In this document: piece after piece, positions 1 through 8,704 of the stretch
How the letters are laid out: each line of letters begins with the position of its first letter
Position numbering within the stretch: position 1 is the stretch's first letter
Origin: an uncultured Chromatiaceae bacterium
GTDB lineage: Bacteria > Pseudomonadota > Gammaproteobacteria > Enterobacterales > Alteromonadaceae
NCBI GenBank assembly: GCA_946482615.1
Contig: CAMLSF010000004.1
Location: 1 to 58,094 of the forward strand
Direction of reading: 5' to 3'
DNA: 58,094 bases
Notes under the pieces: model-generated
Told to the model about the DNA's origin: nothing
What the model saw: only the letters and a program-made list of their open reading frames with translations
Database searches by the model: none
Translations under genes and position numbers: made by a program

Positions 1-2094
1 GATTAAAGCGGCGTTTTGCGAAACGCTGCTGCCAGTGCTGTTGCCATTGCTGTTGTCAGACAACACCCAGGCCATATCCGCCGCTAAGTTGCGGACAAAA
101 AGCGGCTGTATACCATCATCGCTGCCAGCGGCCACTACTTTGGAGCCTTGTTCTGTAAATTGCCCCAGTTCCTTCTTGTCGGCATAAGTTAAGCCATAAC
201 CATAAGCGAACAAGGGGTCGTAGTTCACATCGCCTTTATTCAGCACAAACTGGTGATCGTACTTAGGCCAGGAAAAACTCAGTTTACCCTGAAAATCATA
301 ACGGGCTTTGCCCTCTGTATCTGTCAGTAGTACATCAGCCACACCCTGCCCTTCAGAGCCAGGCAACCAGGCCACAACAAAAGCGTCGGAAGCGTTGATT
401 TCTTTATTGGTCCACAGCGGTCTGCCTGTTAAAAACACAGTCACCACAGGAATACCCTGTTGTTTTAGCTTTTTGATTAAAGCTAAATCACGCTTGTCGC
501 CATGCTGGTATTCCAGCTGCTGAATATCGCCAAACCATTCGGCATAAGGGCTTTCGCCTATCACCACCAGGGCTACATCTGGTTTTTTGCTGTAGTCACC
601 ATCCACCGCCAGCTCAACCTGACCCCCAGCAGCTTTTACCTGCTGAGCTATGCCCTGATACACAGAGGTTGCATTAGGGAAGTCGGCATTGGTGTTATCC
701 GTACCCTGCCAGGACACACTCCAGCCCCCTGCCTGTTTGGCGATGTTATCTGCACCATCTCCTGCCACCAGCACCCGGCTTTTTGGCGACAAAGGCAATA
801 TCTGCTGGTTGTTTTTCAGCAGCACCAAAGATTTACGCACAGCTTCCCGGGCTAAGTCTTTATGCTGCTGACTGTTAAAGACCGCATTTTGCACAGACTC
901 AACCCGGCTGGACGGTTCACCACGGGATAACAAACCCCAACGAATTTTCGCCCGTAAAAAGCGACGCACCGCATCATCAATACGAGCTTGCGGAATAATG
1001 CCCTGCTCTACCTGACGAATGGTATTGTGGTAAAAAGCTTCGAAGTGCTCTGGCACCATCAGTACGTCCACACCGGCATTAATAGCTCCGGCGCACTGCT
1101 CTAAATCACAGCCTTCAACAAATTTATGGGCGTTCCAGTCACTGACAACAAAACCGTCAAAGCCCATTTGGTTTTTCAGCACATCGGTCAGCAGGTACTT
1201 GTGGCCATGCAAACGCACACCATTCCAGCTGTTAAAAGACGCCATCACAGACTGCACACCAGCCTCAATAGCTGTCATATAACCTGCGGCATGAATATCG
1301 CGCAGGCCTTGTTCGTCGATGAGCGTGTCGCCACGGTCTATGCCTTTTTCAGTGCCACCATCGCCGACAAAGTGTTTGGCGGTTGCAATACGGCCATAAC
1401 CCTGCAGAAAATCTTTACCTAAAGTGCCCTGTAAACCCGACACCATCTGGCCGGCATAGGATTTGACTATGGCCGGATCTTCCGAGTAACTTTCATAAGT
1501 GCGGCCCCAGCGGTCATCCCGCACTACAGCCACAGTAGGTGCAAAGCTCCATTCAATACCTGTAGCCGCTACTTCTTTGGCTGTAGCTACCCCTATGCGG
1601 TGAATAAGCTCTGGATCATTAGCCGCGCCCAAACCAATATTGTGCGGAAACAAGGTGGCGCCATAGACATTGCTATGACCATGCATAGCGTCTGTGCCCC
1701 AAATAGTTGGGATCCGGCTGCCGTCCTGACTGGCATCCACTGAGGCCTGATACATTTCGTCAGCGTATTTCAGCCAGACCTCAACCGAAGCCCGTTTTTT
1801 GCCATAAGGCGCTGTATTACCACCGTTCAGATAAGAGCCGAAGCCATATTTACGCATTTGTGCCAAAGACAAATAACCAATTTCCGGCTGGATCATCTGT
1901 GCTACTTTTTGCTGCAGTGTCATACGGGCCAGGATCTGGTCCAGCAGTTTTTCCATCTGTGGGTCGCGTTTTAAACCCGTATTGACATAAGGCCATTGCA
2001 CTGCAGTGCTATCGACTGGCTGCACCGCAGCATAAGACGATAGCGACATAGCCAACAGGCTCAGCAGAGAAAAGCTGCGCTTCATGCTGATCAT
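1..2094 (-). CDS. GH3 beta-glucosidase (ExoP-like), 3' end outside window
   Basis: Exported glycoside hydrolase family 3 enzyme, expected to release glucose from the ends of beta-glucan oligosaccharides. The frame runs 698 codons without a stop to base 1, so the C-terminus is missing. I chose the ATG at 2094 because AAGGAT lies about 9 bases upstream; a second ATG at 2085 is possible. The N-terminus has a signal peptide ending near SSYA. The GH3 N-domain follows, with KHFVGDGG and the nucleophile motif GFVVSDW (Asp about residue 319), then the GH3 C-domain. The sequence after about residue 640 resembles the extra C-terminal part of marine ExoP-type 1,3/1,4-beta-glucosidases. It is the last gene seen of the minus-strand TonB receptor-GH16-GH3 cluster, 54 bases after GH16. 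Exact linkage specificity cannot be read from the sequence. Confidence 0.93.
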   Translation of the reverse strand, partial: MISMKRSFSLLSLLAMSLSSYAAVQPVDSTAVQWPYVNTGLKRDPQMEKLLDQILARMTLQQKVAQMIQPEIGYLSLAQMRKYGFGSYLNGGNTAPYGKKRASVEVWLKYADEMYQASVDASQDGSRIPTIWGTDAMHGHSNVYGATLFPHNIGLGAANDPELIHRIGVATAKEVAATGIEWSFAPTVAVVRDDRWGRTYESYSEDPAIVKSYAGQMVSGLQGTLGKDFLQGYGRIATAKHFVGDGGTEKGIDRGDTLIDEQGLRDIHAAGYMTAIEAGVQSVMASFNSWNGVRLHGHKYLLTDVLKNQMGFDGFVVSDWNAHKFVEGCDLEQCAGAINAGVDVLMVPEHFEAFYHNTIRQVEQGIIPQARIDDAVRRFLRAKIRWGLLSRGEPSSRVESVQNAVFNSQQHKDLAREAVRKSLVLLKNNQQILPLSPKSRVLVAGDGADNIAKQAGGWSVSWQGTDNTNADFPNATSVYQGIAQQVKAAGGQVELAVDGDYSKKPDVALVVIGESPYAEWFGDIQQLEYQHGDKRDLALIKKLKQQGIPVVTVFLTGRPLWTNKEINASDAFVVAWLPGSEGQGVADVLLTDTEGKARYDFQGKLSFSWPKYDHQFVLNKGDVNYDPLFAYGYGLTYADKKELGQFTEQGSKVVAAGSDDGIQPLFVRNLAADMAWVLSDNSNGNSTGSSVSQNAALI

Positions 2095-2148
2095 TTATTT
2101 TATCCTTTTCATCTGAGCAGCTGTTTTGCCGCCGGTTAAACAGAGGAG

Positions 2149-2934
2149 TTAATGAGGGATGTATTCGATAAAGTCGTAATAAGCCCAGCCGCTCTGCTGA
2201 TCGTATTGACCAGGAAAGTAATAACCCTGTACAGAGTTGTCACCATGCCAGTGATTCAACATGATTCGGGTTAAATCCACTGGCCAGGCATGGGCAGGAA
2301 TTTCATTGGCGGTTAAGCGACCATCTCCATTGTCTTTGTACAAAGTTCTGATGGTTTGCTCCCGGCCCTGAGCATCATAGACATACCAACGGATCTGACT
2401 GGCACTCCAGTCAAAGCCTATAGCCAATAAATCCCGCTGAATATTCAAACCATACTGAGTTAAGTCAATATCCTGCTCCCAGCTCTGGTAAGGGCCATTC
2501 ACCGCCTGATAAATCAGATTGGTGTGCACTACGTTGCCAAGTGAAGGTAAAAACTCAATATCAATTTCCTGCCAGGCCCGGCCGGGAACATCCCACCAGG
2601 AGGTGTAAGTAAAAATGGATGACACTGTGCCTCTGGTGTTGCCAGTTTTCAGCGCCCCTTGCACTTTGCCAAACCCATAAAAACTTTTGCTTTGTAATTC
2701 AGCACACTGACCGGCGTTCAGAGCCAGAGTAATACCATGTGATGAGGGAACAATCTGAGCGGGAGAGAAAGTACAACCAAAAGGTGTGCCGTTACTGCCA
2801 GTCCTCGCCTGCCAAAGCGCTGAATTAAAACCCCAGTTCAAATCATCTTTAAAATAATTGGCTTGAACATCTGACGTCAGCGCAAGCTGCATAGCAGCAG
2901 CAAGCACTGCGATAAATTTGAGTGAATATTTCAT
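2149..2934 (-). CDS. GH16 endo-beta-glucanase (lichenase/laminarinase type)
   Basis: Secreted endo-glucanase of glycoside hydrolase family 16, expected to cut beta-1,3 or mixed-linkage beta-1,3-1,4 glucan. The ATG at 2934 is preceded by AAGGGG at the right distance; a longer frame to 2964 has no such site. Residues 1-25 form a signal peptide ending near VQA. The catalytic motif EIDIEF gives Glu123 (nucleophile), Asp125 and Glu127 (acid/base). The length of 261 residues fits a single-domain enzyme with no attached binding module. A segment with NGDGRLTANE, about 60 residues before the C-terminus, looks like an incomplete EF-hand calcium loop, which is unusual in this family. It lies between the TonB receptor (76 bases upstream) and the GH3 gene, consistent with one transcript for beta-glucan use. 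Confidence 0.93.
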   Translation of the reverse strand: MKYSLKFIAVLAAAMQLALTSDVQANYFKDDLNWGFNSALWQARTGSNGTPFGCTFSPAQIVPSSHGITLALNAGQCAELQSKSFYGFGKVQGALKTGNTRGTVSSIFTYTSWWDVPGRAWQEIDIEFLPSLGNVVHTNLIYQAVNGPYQSWEQDIDLTQYGLNIQRDLLAIGFDWSASQIRWYVYDAQGREQTIRTLYKDNGDGRLTANEIPAHAWPVDLTRIMLNHWHGDNSVQGYYFPGQYDQQSGWAYYDFIEYIPH

Positions 2935-3010
2935 GAGTGCCCCTTGTGATGCAGTAAACAACACCCACTGAACTGTGCAGCAGTGGGTGCGTTTTTTATG
3001 TCAGTCAGGA

Positions 3011-5701
3011 TTAGAAATTAAAGCCTGCACGCACCCCGTAGTACCTTGGCATATTAAAACTGCCTTTCGGGAAGCCTTTGCCTGTGTTACTCCATTGCTG
3101 GACTATTTCATTGGTGGCGTTGCTGACAAAAAGTTCAGCAAACCAGGCCTGACCAACAGGCTCATACTTCAGTGAAGCATTGGCTATGGTATGAGCGTCT
3201 CTGCGATCGTCTATGTAAGCAACGGCTTCGTCAGACACTGCAAAGTCCATATCGTCTAAATGTCTGTCGACGTTCCAGATGGTATTGTAGGACTTATCTT
3301 TCCAACTTAAGTTAAACCAGCCGTGGATAAAACCGTAGCTGCCCAAATCAACACTATGGGTGTAACTTAAGTTGGCGGTGTATTTGGGCACCATAGCCAG
3401 CTGATTGCCTTTGAGGTTCGTGGTCAGCATTTCGTTTTCAGGATCAATCGACTCTTCATAAGACAGACCAAACAGATACTCAGGGTCGTAATCCCACTTG
3501 GTGATCCAGTCTTCAGTCACCTCGGCGTCCGTGTAAGTGACATAACCATTGATACGGCCACTTGGGTACGGTTTCCAGTCAAATTCCAGCTCTAAGCCTT
3601 TAATGGTTGAACCCGGTACGTTTTGGGTGTAGTAAGCCACCACCGGCATATTGCGGTAATCCAGCACAGGCTGACCGTTTTCATCCAGCACCGGGCTGCC
3701 ATCCGGGTTTTCGACCGGAGCCAGACGCTCCACAGTGCCAACAGAACCGACTGAGGCATACTGCATATCTGTGTAATCGGTATAGAAAAACACCGCCTGT
3801 AAGTTCAGTGAGTTATCTAACAAGCTGGTTTTTGTACCCAGCTCGTAGGTGACAACCTGTTCAGGATCAAACTGGGTTTCAATACGTTGAACCTGACCTG
3901 TTCTGTCATTAACCACTTCAAACACGTCACCTATACCACCGGCTTTAAAGCCTGAGGCCACATAACCATAAACCATAGTGTTCTCCGTCAGATCATAATC
4001 CAGACCTAAGCGGAAATCGTGGTTGCGCCAGCTGCCTTTGTTGTCATTGGCAAAAGACGATTTATAGATAGACGGATCTTCAAAGGCATTGGTTGGCAGA
4101 TCGGACAACACAGTACGGTTATACCAGCCCGGTGCACAACCATCGGCATTGGAACAACGTAAAGTACGGCCACCTTTGTCTTCTTTGGTTTCGTCACTGA
4201 AACGGTAACCTAAGGTCAGGTGCAGATCAGAAGTTAAGTTGTAGGTCGCCTGACCAAAAGCAGCCAAAGCGTCAGTAGAACGGTCGGGTTGATCCCAAAA
4301 CGCCTTGTCATCCATAGGGTTGTCGTAATAACCCACAGTAGAGGTTTTTTCATGGAACAGGTTAACGCCTGCGATCCAGACTAAATCTCCCAGCTCATCC
4401 GACTGCAATTGCAGCTCAGTGGAATATGAACGTGCGCCTGTGCCATCGAGGAAAAACATAGCGCCATCCCAGACATCCAGACCAGTCTCAATATCCTGAG
4501 CAGATTGGCGCTTCATATCTTCGTAGCCTGCCAACCAGACCAGATCTAACTCGTCGGTCAGTTCATAGTTTAAAGTGTTGCGCAGGTAAGTGATGTCCAG
4601 CTCCAGTTTACCCGGCACGTTCACCACGGCCTGATAGGTGTTGTCGCTTGGTAAAAAGTTGGAACAGTCGCCACCAAACTCTGTAGGTCTGCCACGTAAT
4701 TTTTCGCAGTTGACCATGTCGGTAGAGCCGGCACTGTCGTTTTTGTAGTACTGGAACACCGTATGGTTGGAGAAATTACCTGCAGCAGGTTCCCACAAGG
4801 TGCTAACGCGGAATGAGTGCTCATTGGCGTTATTGTAGAAATCGCTTTTATCCGCCGCAGTTAAAGCACGGATTTTTTGCGCTTCAGGATCTGTACCTGC
4901 CGCGTCTATCCACCAGTTTTCGCGCTGGGTTAAGGTTTGGCCTATGCCCTGATAGGAGCCTTCGGCAATAACCGGAGCATCCAGCACCCCAGCAGGCAGA
5001 TAACGGGTGTCGTATTGGTTTGGATCCCAATAGCCTTCGACATAAGAATCACGTTTTAAGCCTTTGCCGGAAAAACGCACGGCAAAATCATCGGACACCG
5101 CCAGGTTAAACATGCCGCCGACACTTTTGGCATTAAATTTCCCCATCTCGGTATTCAGATTACCAAAGCTGCTGCTCAGATCAGGCTTGGCCGTCAGTAC
5201 GTTAATGCTGCCGACTGTGGAGTTACGGCCAAACAAAGTACCTTGCGGACCACGTAAAGCTTCAACCCGCTCTACGTCGTACATCAACGCCAAAGCGCCC
5301 TGCATACGTGGCGAATAAATACCGTCCAGGTGCACACCTACAGCAGGGTCACCCAGTTCAGTAATGTTGGTGGAACGGATACCACGCATGGTAATGACAG
5401 GAGCCGCCTGCTCTGAGGAGACAGCAATATCCAGACCCGGCACTAAATTGGCGATATCCACCACATTATTTACGCCGCTTTGTTGCAGCTGGGCTTCACT
5501 CAGGGCTGAAATAGCCACAGGTGTTTCCATCAGTTTGGTTTTGCGTTTGGTGGCCGTAACTGAAATGACTTCAAGTTCAGTTTCATTGGCAACGGCCTGA
5601 GATTGAGTAGTTGCGGAATTCTTCACTTCCGCCTGCTGCGCCGCAGCAGAAAAAGCGCATGCCATCGCTATCGCAAGCGAAAGTGCGTTACGTTTATGCA
5701 T
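3011..5701 (-). CDS. TonB-dependent outer-membrane receptor, probably for beta-glucan oligosaccharides
   Basis: Outer-membrane active transporter of 896 residues. A signal peptide ends near SAAAQQ. A TonB-box-like segment (EVISVTA) follows at about residues 44-50, then the plug domain with TPVAISALS, the RGIRS segment and LRGPQGTLFGRN, then a 22-strand-type barrel ending in aromatic GFNF, the usual C-terminal outer-membrane signature. AGGGG about 7 bases before ATG supports the start. Substrate is inferred from the neighbours: the next two genes on the same strand encode secreted GH16 and GH3 beta-glucanases. It is the first gene of the cluster; the upstream region to 6440 shows no regulator, so a controlling gene may lie left of the window. 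Confidence 0.93.
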   Translation of the reverse strand: MHKRNALSLAIAMACAFSAAAQQAEVKNSATTQSQAVANETELEVISVTATKRKTKLMETPVAISALSEAQLQQSGVNNVVDIANLVPGLDIAVSSEQAAPVITMRGIRSTNITELGDPAVGVHLDGIYSPRMQGALALMYDVERVEALRGPQGTLFGRNSTVGSINVLTAKPDLSSSFGNLNTEMGKFNAKSVGGMFNLAVSDDFAVRFSGKGLKRDSYVEGYWDPNQYDTRYLPAGVLDAPVIAEGSYQGIGQTLTQRENWWIDAAGTDPEAQKIRALTAADKSDFYNNANEHSFRVSTLWEPAAGNFSNHTVFQYYKNDSAGSTDMVNCEKLRGRPTEFGGDCSNFLPSDNTYQAVVNVPGKLELDITYLRNTLNYELTDELDLVWLAGYEDMKRQSAQDIETGLDVWDGAMFFLDGTGARSYSTELQLQSDELGDLVWIAGVNLFHEKTSTVGYYDNPMDDKAFWDQPDRSTDALAAFGQATYNLTSDLHLTLGYRFSDETKEDKGGRTLRCSNADGCAPGWYNRTVLSDLPTNAFEDPSIYKSSFANDNKGSWRNHDFRLGLDYDLTENTMVYGYVASGFKAGGIGDVFEVVNDRTGQVQRIETQFDPEQVVTYELGTKTSLLDNSLNLQAVFFYTDYTDMQYASVGSVGTVERLAPVENPDGSPVLDENGQPVLDYRNMPVVAYYTQNVPGSTIKGLELEFDWKPYPSGRINGYVTYTDAEVTEDWITKWDYDPEYLFGLSYEESIDPENEMLTTNLKGNQLAMVPKYTANLSYTHSVDLGSYGFIHGWFNLSWKDKSYNTIWNVDRHLDDMDFAVSDEAVAYIDDRRDAHTIANASLKYEPVGQAWFAELFVSNATNEIVQQWSNTGKGFPKGSFNMPRYYGVRAGFNF

Positions 5702-6440
5702 TATCTAACCCCTGTCTGTAGTTTTTTGCTTTTGTTTTTATGGCAAACAAAACAGCTGGGTTTGCCACAGTCCTAACCTTAATGGCAGCGAAAAGCCAGA
5801 GAAACAGAGATTCGACAAGGCGAGTTGGTCACACTACAACACGATTCAGGTGAGGTTGTTGGCCTTGTAGCGAAAAATAATTTTTATTCTTGATGTGGAT
5901 AAAGCTGCAGCACAGCAGAACCTTTCGCAGGGGTACCCATTTTTTGATGGATTATTTCTCAACTTTTGGCAGTGACTATGAGTTGTAATTGCATCCGGGG
6001 TTGATTCAGTTGTATAGCCATAATTCACGCAGGCAGGCCTAATTTCCTCCTCGTTAGTCAGCCGAGCTTATCCTCTCACTATCCCTGTAAAAGACGGTCG
6101 GCTTAAAACTATACCCATACTCGCTTTAATACAGGTCAGTGCCAATTGCGGGCATTCGGTGGTGTAGTAAATGCCATTCATCACCCCCTTAATTGGCCCA
6201 AACCGTCGGTTAAATTCCCATGTAACCAGCTTGAGTAAATTGAAAAACAACTAGTGTAGTGCCGGTATAAATATTGTCGGACTCAAATTTACTGATTTCA
6301 GAAAAACCTGTTGAAATAGAGGTACATCAGCGTTAGTTTGGCATGAGTAAAAATCAGGAAAGAAGGTAAAAAATGTTCGACTGGCGGGCAGAAAGCCTTC
6401 TATTAAAAAGTTATGCGTGACACTAGTATCATTGTGATAT
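5702..6440. other. 740-base stretch without a convincing gene
   Basis: This stretch lies between the TonB receptor start and the first cassette gene. Minus-strand frames of 60-74 codons (5846-6028, 6068-6250, 6251-6475) exist, but none has a good ribosome site or a recognisable motif. An imperfect inverted repeat (GCCGA near 6060, TCGGC near 6100) is visible. The left part should hold the promoter of the receptor gene, but no clear -35/-10 pair could be chosen. The right end contains GCGTTAGTT at 6330-6338, which may be the right end of a first attC site. Confidence 0.5.
6248..6338 (+). repeat. possible degenerate attC site at left end of cassette array
   Basis: GTTAGTT at 6332-6338, preceded by GC, resembles the right (R') core of an attC site. 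A left arm beginning AACTAGTGTAG near 6249 shares AACTA with the reverse complement of the right arm. Pairing beyond that is poor, so this is a weak call. Confidence 0.25.
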
Positions 6441-6650
6441 TTGGAGCGGCCTATCTTGATCGAGTTTTTTGGCAAATTATTTGGTTTTTGGATGTTTGTT
6501 TTCAGTGAAACGCATAGGGAAATTTGGTTATTCGAGTTTCAGCGCGCCAACTTATTCTTTAAGTGCATTCATATCTTGGAGTCTATTGTTTCAATAGTCG
6601 TTGGTGTTGGGGCTCCAGTACTTTTCGCATATATGCTGATAACATGGTGA
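6441..6650 (+). CDS. cassette 1: small membrane protein, unknown function
   Basis: A 69-residue frame starting with TTG at 6441, just after an in-frame TGA at 6435. An internal ATG at 6492 is the alternative start. The N-terminal half is rich in Phe/Trp (FGKLFGFWMFVF) and the C-terminus is one hydrophobic segment (SIVVGVGAPVLFAYMLITW), so a membrane location is likely. The stop codon is 10 bases before an attC-like site, the normal place for an integron cassette gene. No ribosome site of normal strength is visible, and the in-frame TGA at 6435 could mean the true N-terminus is lost. I do not recognise a family. Confidence 0.4.
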   Translation: MERPILIEFFGKLFGFWMFVFSETHREIWLFEFQRANLFFKCIHILESIVSIVVGVGAPVLFAYMLITW

Positions 6651-6658
6651 TCAAAATT

Positions 6659-6751
6659 GCATAACAAGCAAATATTAATCGCCCACGCTGCGCATGAGCT
6701 GCGACGGCAAAACGCATACGCGTTTTCCCGCGCTAAATTTGGTAGTTATGT
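6659..6751 (+). repeat. attC-like recombination site (after cassette 1)
   Basis: Begins GCATAACAAGC and ends GTAGTTATGT. The outer arms are complementary in the attC manner: ATAAC and CAAAT on the left match the reverse complement of the right end. The centre holds the perfect hairpin AAAACGC/GCGTTTT. The TAACAAGC start directly behind a stop codon is typical of cassette junctions. Confidence 0.65.
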
Positions 6752-6773
6752 TTTTATTGTGGAGTTTTGAGAT

Positions 6774-7025
6774 TTGGAAGAACTTATTAGTCGCATCATT
6801 TTTGGGTCTATTGCAGGAATTTTACTTGGATGTTGGCCATTAATTAGAGGTGTTAACGCCCAGCAAACAGTACTTGGTGTTGCAGGATTCTTTGCTAGTT
6901 TAATTTCAGGTGCAGTGCTTGGTCTTATCTTGGCAGTGCCAGTTGCTTGGTTGTTTGCTTTCTTAATCAACAAGAACTCTCAAGCCGCAAAAGTTGATGT
7001 GGATTCGAATGCAGAAAAAACATAG
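6774..7025 (+). CDS. cassette 2: small membrane protein, unknown function
   Basis: An 83-residue protein starting with TTG at 6774; GGAG lies about 10 bases upstream and no in-frame ATG gives a similar length. Two hydrophobic stretches are visible, about residues 8-27 (IIFGSIAGILLGCWPLI) and 33-66 (glycine- and alanine-rich), followed by a polar tail ending NAEKT. It probably sits in the inner membrane with a short soluble C-terminus. It lies on the plus strand between two attC-like sites, 22 bases after the first and ending inside the start of the second, as expected for a cassette gene. No family recognised. Confidence 0.6.
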   Translation: MEELISRIIFGSIAGILLGCWPLIRGVNAQQTVLGVAGFFASLISGAVLGLILAVPVAWLFAFLINKNSQAAKVDVDSNAEKT

Positions 7026-7106
7026 CAAGGCGCATCACTCGCAGCCTGCAGCTGCAGTGACGTCAAACGCTAACGCGTTTTGCCGCCCGTGTGCTTTGCG
7101 TTAGCT
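7020..7106 (+). repeat. attC-like recombination site (after cassette 2)
   Basis: Starts with the stop region of cassette 2 and AGCAAGGCGCATCAC, and ends TTTGCGTTAGCT. The right core GTTAGCT at 7100-7106 is close to the attC consensus. The left arm GCGCATCAC matches the reverse complement of the right arm (GCAAAGCACAC) imperfectly. The inner part holds CTGCAGCTGCAG and an AACGC/GCGTT repeat. Confidence 0.65.
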
Positions 7107-7168
7107 CTTCCGTTGGAAGTATTATGAACTCTCGTTAAACCCTAAAAACTCGTTAAGGAAAACAGAAA

Positions 7169-7831
7169 GTGAAAAAAGTAGCAATATTGGTAACGTCATT
7201 TACAATTTTGTCTGGTTGCGTGAGTACTAAAAATCTACAAATTAGTCAGCAAACTCTCAAACAACTAAATCCAAATAATGTGGCATTAACTACAAGAGAA
7301 AAACCAAACTTTTCAGCAATAACTGCTGGTAAAGCTATGTTTGCTTTAGTTGGTGCAGCCGCAATGATTGCTGCTGGAAATGAAATTGTAGAAAAAAATA
7401 ATATTGAAGATCCGGCGAGTTATATTCAATCTGAACTTGCTAAAGAGTTAAGTAAAAGTTATGGCTTTACAATAAACGAAACAAATTCGAAATCAGTAAA
7501 AACCAGTAATGGAGCTGAAATAGCTAAGGATTTTCCAGAATCAGACTTGGTTCTTGATGTAGAAACAATAAATTGGAGCTTTGCTTACTTCCCGACTGAT
7601 TGGGACAATTATCGTGTTATTTATAGTGCAAAACTAAGACTGATTGATACAAAATCTAAAAGCATTATCGCCGAAGGATTTTGTGCAAGAGTGCCAGAAG
7701 AAGGAGAAACAGCCCCGTCTCATGAAGAATTGCTTGCTAATAAAGCTGAACGATTAAAACAGGAACTAAAAATAGCAGCAAGTAATTGCATTGGTGAATT
7801 TAAAAATAAAGTACTAAGTATCCAGAGCTAA
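7169..7831 (+). CDS. cassette 3: lipoprotein, unknown function
   Basis: A 220-residue predicted lipoprotein. GTG at 7169 follows AAGGAA by about 8 bases. The signal peptide ends in the lipobox LSGC, with Cys17 as the lipidated residue. A hydrophobic stretch near residues 60-76 (AMFALVGAAAMIAAG) may be a second membrane-associated helix. The rest is soluble, with a segment DLVLDVETINWSF that resembles a beta-rich periplasmic domain. Base composition is AT-rich compared with the flanking core genes, a sign of separate origin. Its stop codon forms the left core of the next attC-like site. No family recognised. Confidence 0.85.
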   Translation: MKKVAILVTSFTILSGCVSTKNLQISQQTLKQLNPNNVALTTREKPNFSAITAGKAMFALVGAAAMIAAGNEIVEKNNIEDPASYIQSELAKELSKSYGFTINETNSKSVKTSNGAEIAKDFPESDLVLDVETINWSFAYFPTDWDNYRVIYSAKLRLIDTKSKSIIAEGFCARVPEEGETAPSHEELLANKAERLKQELKIAASNCIGEFKNKVLSIQS

Positions 7832-7928
7832 CAAAGCTTTTAACCGGATTCCGCTTACTGTCGCGGTTTTTGCAAACAGGCGCAAAAACTAGTGCCAGTA
7901 AGATCCACCGATGAATGCGGCGTTATAA
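7826..7928 (+). repeat. attC-like recombination site (after cassette 3)
   Basis: Left end AGCTAACAAAGC overlaps the stop codon of cassette 3, and the right end is GCGGCGTTATAA. The arms carry the perfect inverted repeat CTTACTG (near 7855) and CAGTAAG (near 7897). GGTTTTTGC/GCAAAAAC pairs closer to the centre. Confidence 0.7.
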
Positions 7929-7942
7929 GGAAAGGAATATTC

Positions 7943-8395
7943 GTGCGTAAGATATTTGTTGGGTTAGCGATCGCCGCATTCCTCCAAGGGTGCGTTGCGA
8001 TGGGAAATAAATACAGCGGGTACCAGCCGATTTCTCCTGGAAACGCTGTCTTGTACCTTTATAGACAGTCAAAATTTGATAGCAAGGCTTATTGTCCCGA
8101 CATTGTTGTTGATGGGAAGACCCAATTTTGTTTAAAAGATGGCGGGTTCGCTATATTTGAGTTGCCAGCTGGAAGACACGTCGTCCTTTTGAAGAAAAGT
8201 ATAATGGACTCAAGTGAAGACGTATCCTTCGGAATTGATATGGTGGAAGGTAAGCGCTACTTCATGGAGTATGTTCCACAGACATCAACAAGCAGTTTTG
8301 GTTCTTCTACTTCATACAGCTACAGTGATTATATTTATAGTAGGGATGAAGATTATTCAAAAGACGTACTTCGAGATCTCAGAAATTCACTATAA
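7943..8395 (+). CDS. cassette 4: DUF2846-type lipoprotein
   Basis: A 150-residue lipoprotein resembling DUF2846 proteins, which are small exported proteins of unknown function common in Proteobacteria. I chose GTG at 7943 because AAGGAAAGGAA lies just upstream and a signal peptide starts there (RKIFVGLAIAAFL) with lipobox LQGC. A longer frame from 7892 would put attC sequence in the protein. The body has the family's pattern: a first strand AVLYLYR, a middle FELPAGRHVVLL and the segment GKRYFMEYV. The tail is rich in Ser and Tyr. The RBS lies directly behind the right core of the preceding attC-like site. Confidence 0.85.
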   Translation: MRKIFVGLAIAAFLQGCVAMGNKYSGYQPISPGNAVLYLYRQSKFDSKAYCPDIVVDGKTQFCLKDGGFAIFELPAGRHVVLLKKSIMDSSEDVSFGIDMVEGKRYFMEYVPQTSTSSFGSSTSYSYSDYIYSRDEDYSKDVLRDLRNSL

Positions 8396-8482
8396 CAAGT
8401 TGCTTAATTTCGTTCCGGTCATAAACAGCATGGCCTACGCTGCGCTGCGGCAGCCCATTATCAAAGCGTTCGTGCTTTAGGA
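8390..8482 (+). repeat. attC-like recombination site (after cassette 4)
   Basis: Left end CTATAACAAGTTGC overlaps the stop codon of cassette 4; the right end is CGTGCTTTAGG. The right core has CTT where GTT is expected, so it is slightly degenerate. The centre has an imperfect GC-rich hairpin (TGCGCTGCGGCA). Confidence 0.6.
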
Positions 8483-8488
8483 GCATTT

Positions 8489-8704
8489 ATGAGAAATAAA
8501 ATATTTGGTGCCATCGGCGTGATATGGGGCGGAGCTATTTTAGTTAATGGTCTGTTCGGGCAATCTTCGTAAGGTTCTGATGCATACCAGGCGGGGCAGT
8601 CAGGCGCTCTAATATTTGGCGGGATATTGTTAGTGGCAGGTATATATTATTTTTTTGAAAAACCAAAAGTAAAAGCGGAAAAGGTCGCAAGTGAGTCGCT
8701 CTAA
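8489..8704 (+). pseudogene. cassette 5: small membrane protein gene broken by an in-frame TAA
   Basis: ATG at 8489 follows AGGAGC by about 4 bases. The frame reads 27 residues to TAA at 8570-8572, then stays open for 43 more codons to TAA at 8702-8704, exactly where the next attC-like site begins. The first part has one hydrophobic helix (IFGAIGVIWGGAILVNGLFG). The second has the typical continuation of such proteins, a YQAGQSGALIFGG segment and a second hydrophobic helix before FFEKPKVK. The single stop thus splits what looks like one 71-residue two-helix membrane protein. A sequencing error is the main alternative. Confidence 0.65.

Noticed and set aside
6040..6115. Inverted repeat GTTAGTCAGCCGA...TCGGCTTAAAAC as an attC site
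   Set aside because: The cores face outward (GTT at left, AAC at right), which is the wrong orientation for an attC.
6068..6475. Minus-strand frames of 60-74 codons (6068-6250, 6251-6475) as genes
   Set aside because: No ribosome site, no motif, and one overlaps the start of cassette 1 on the other strand.
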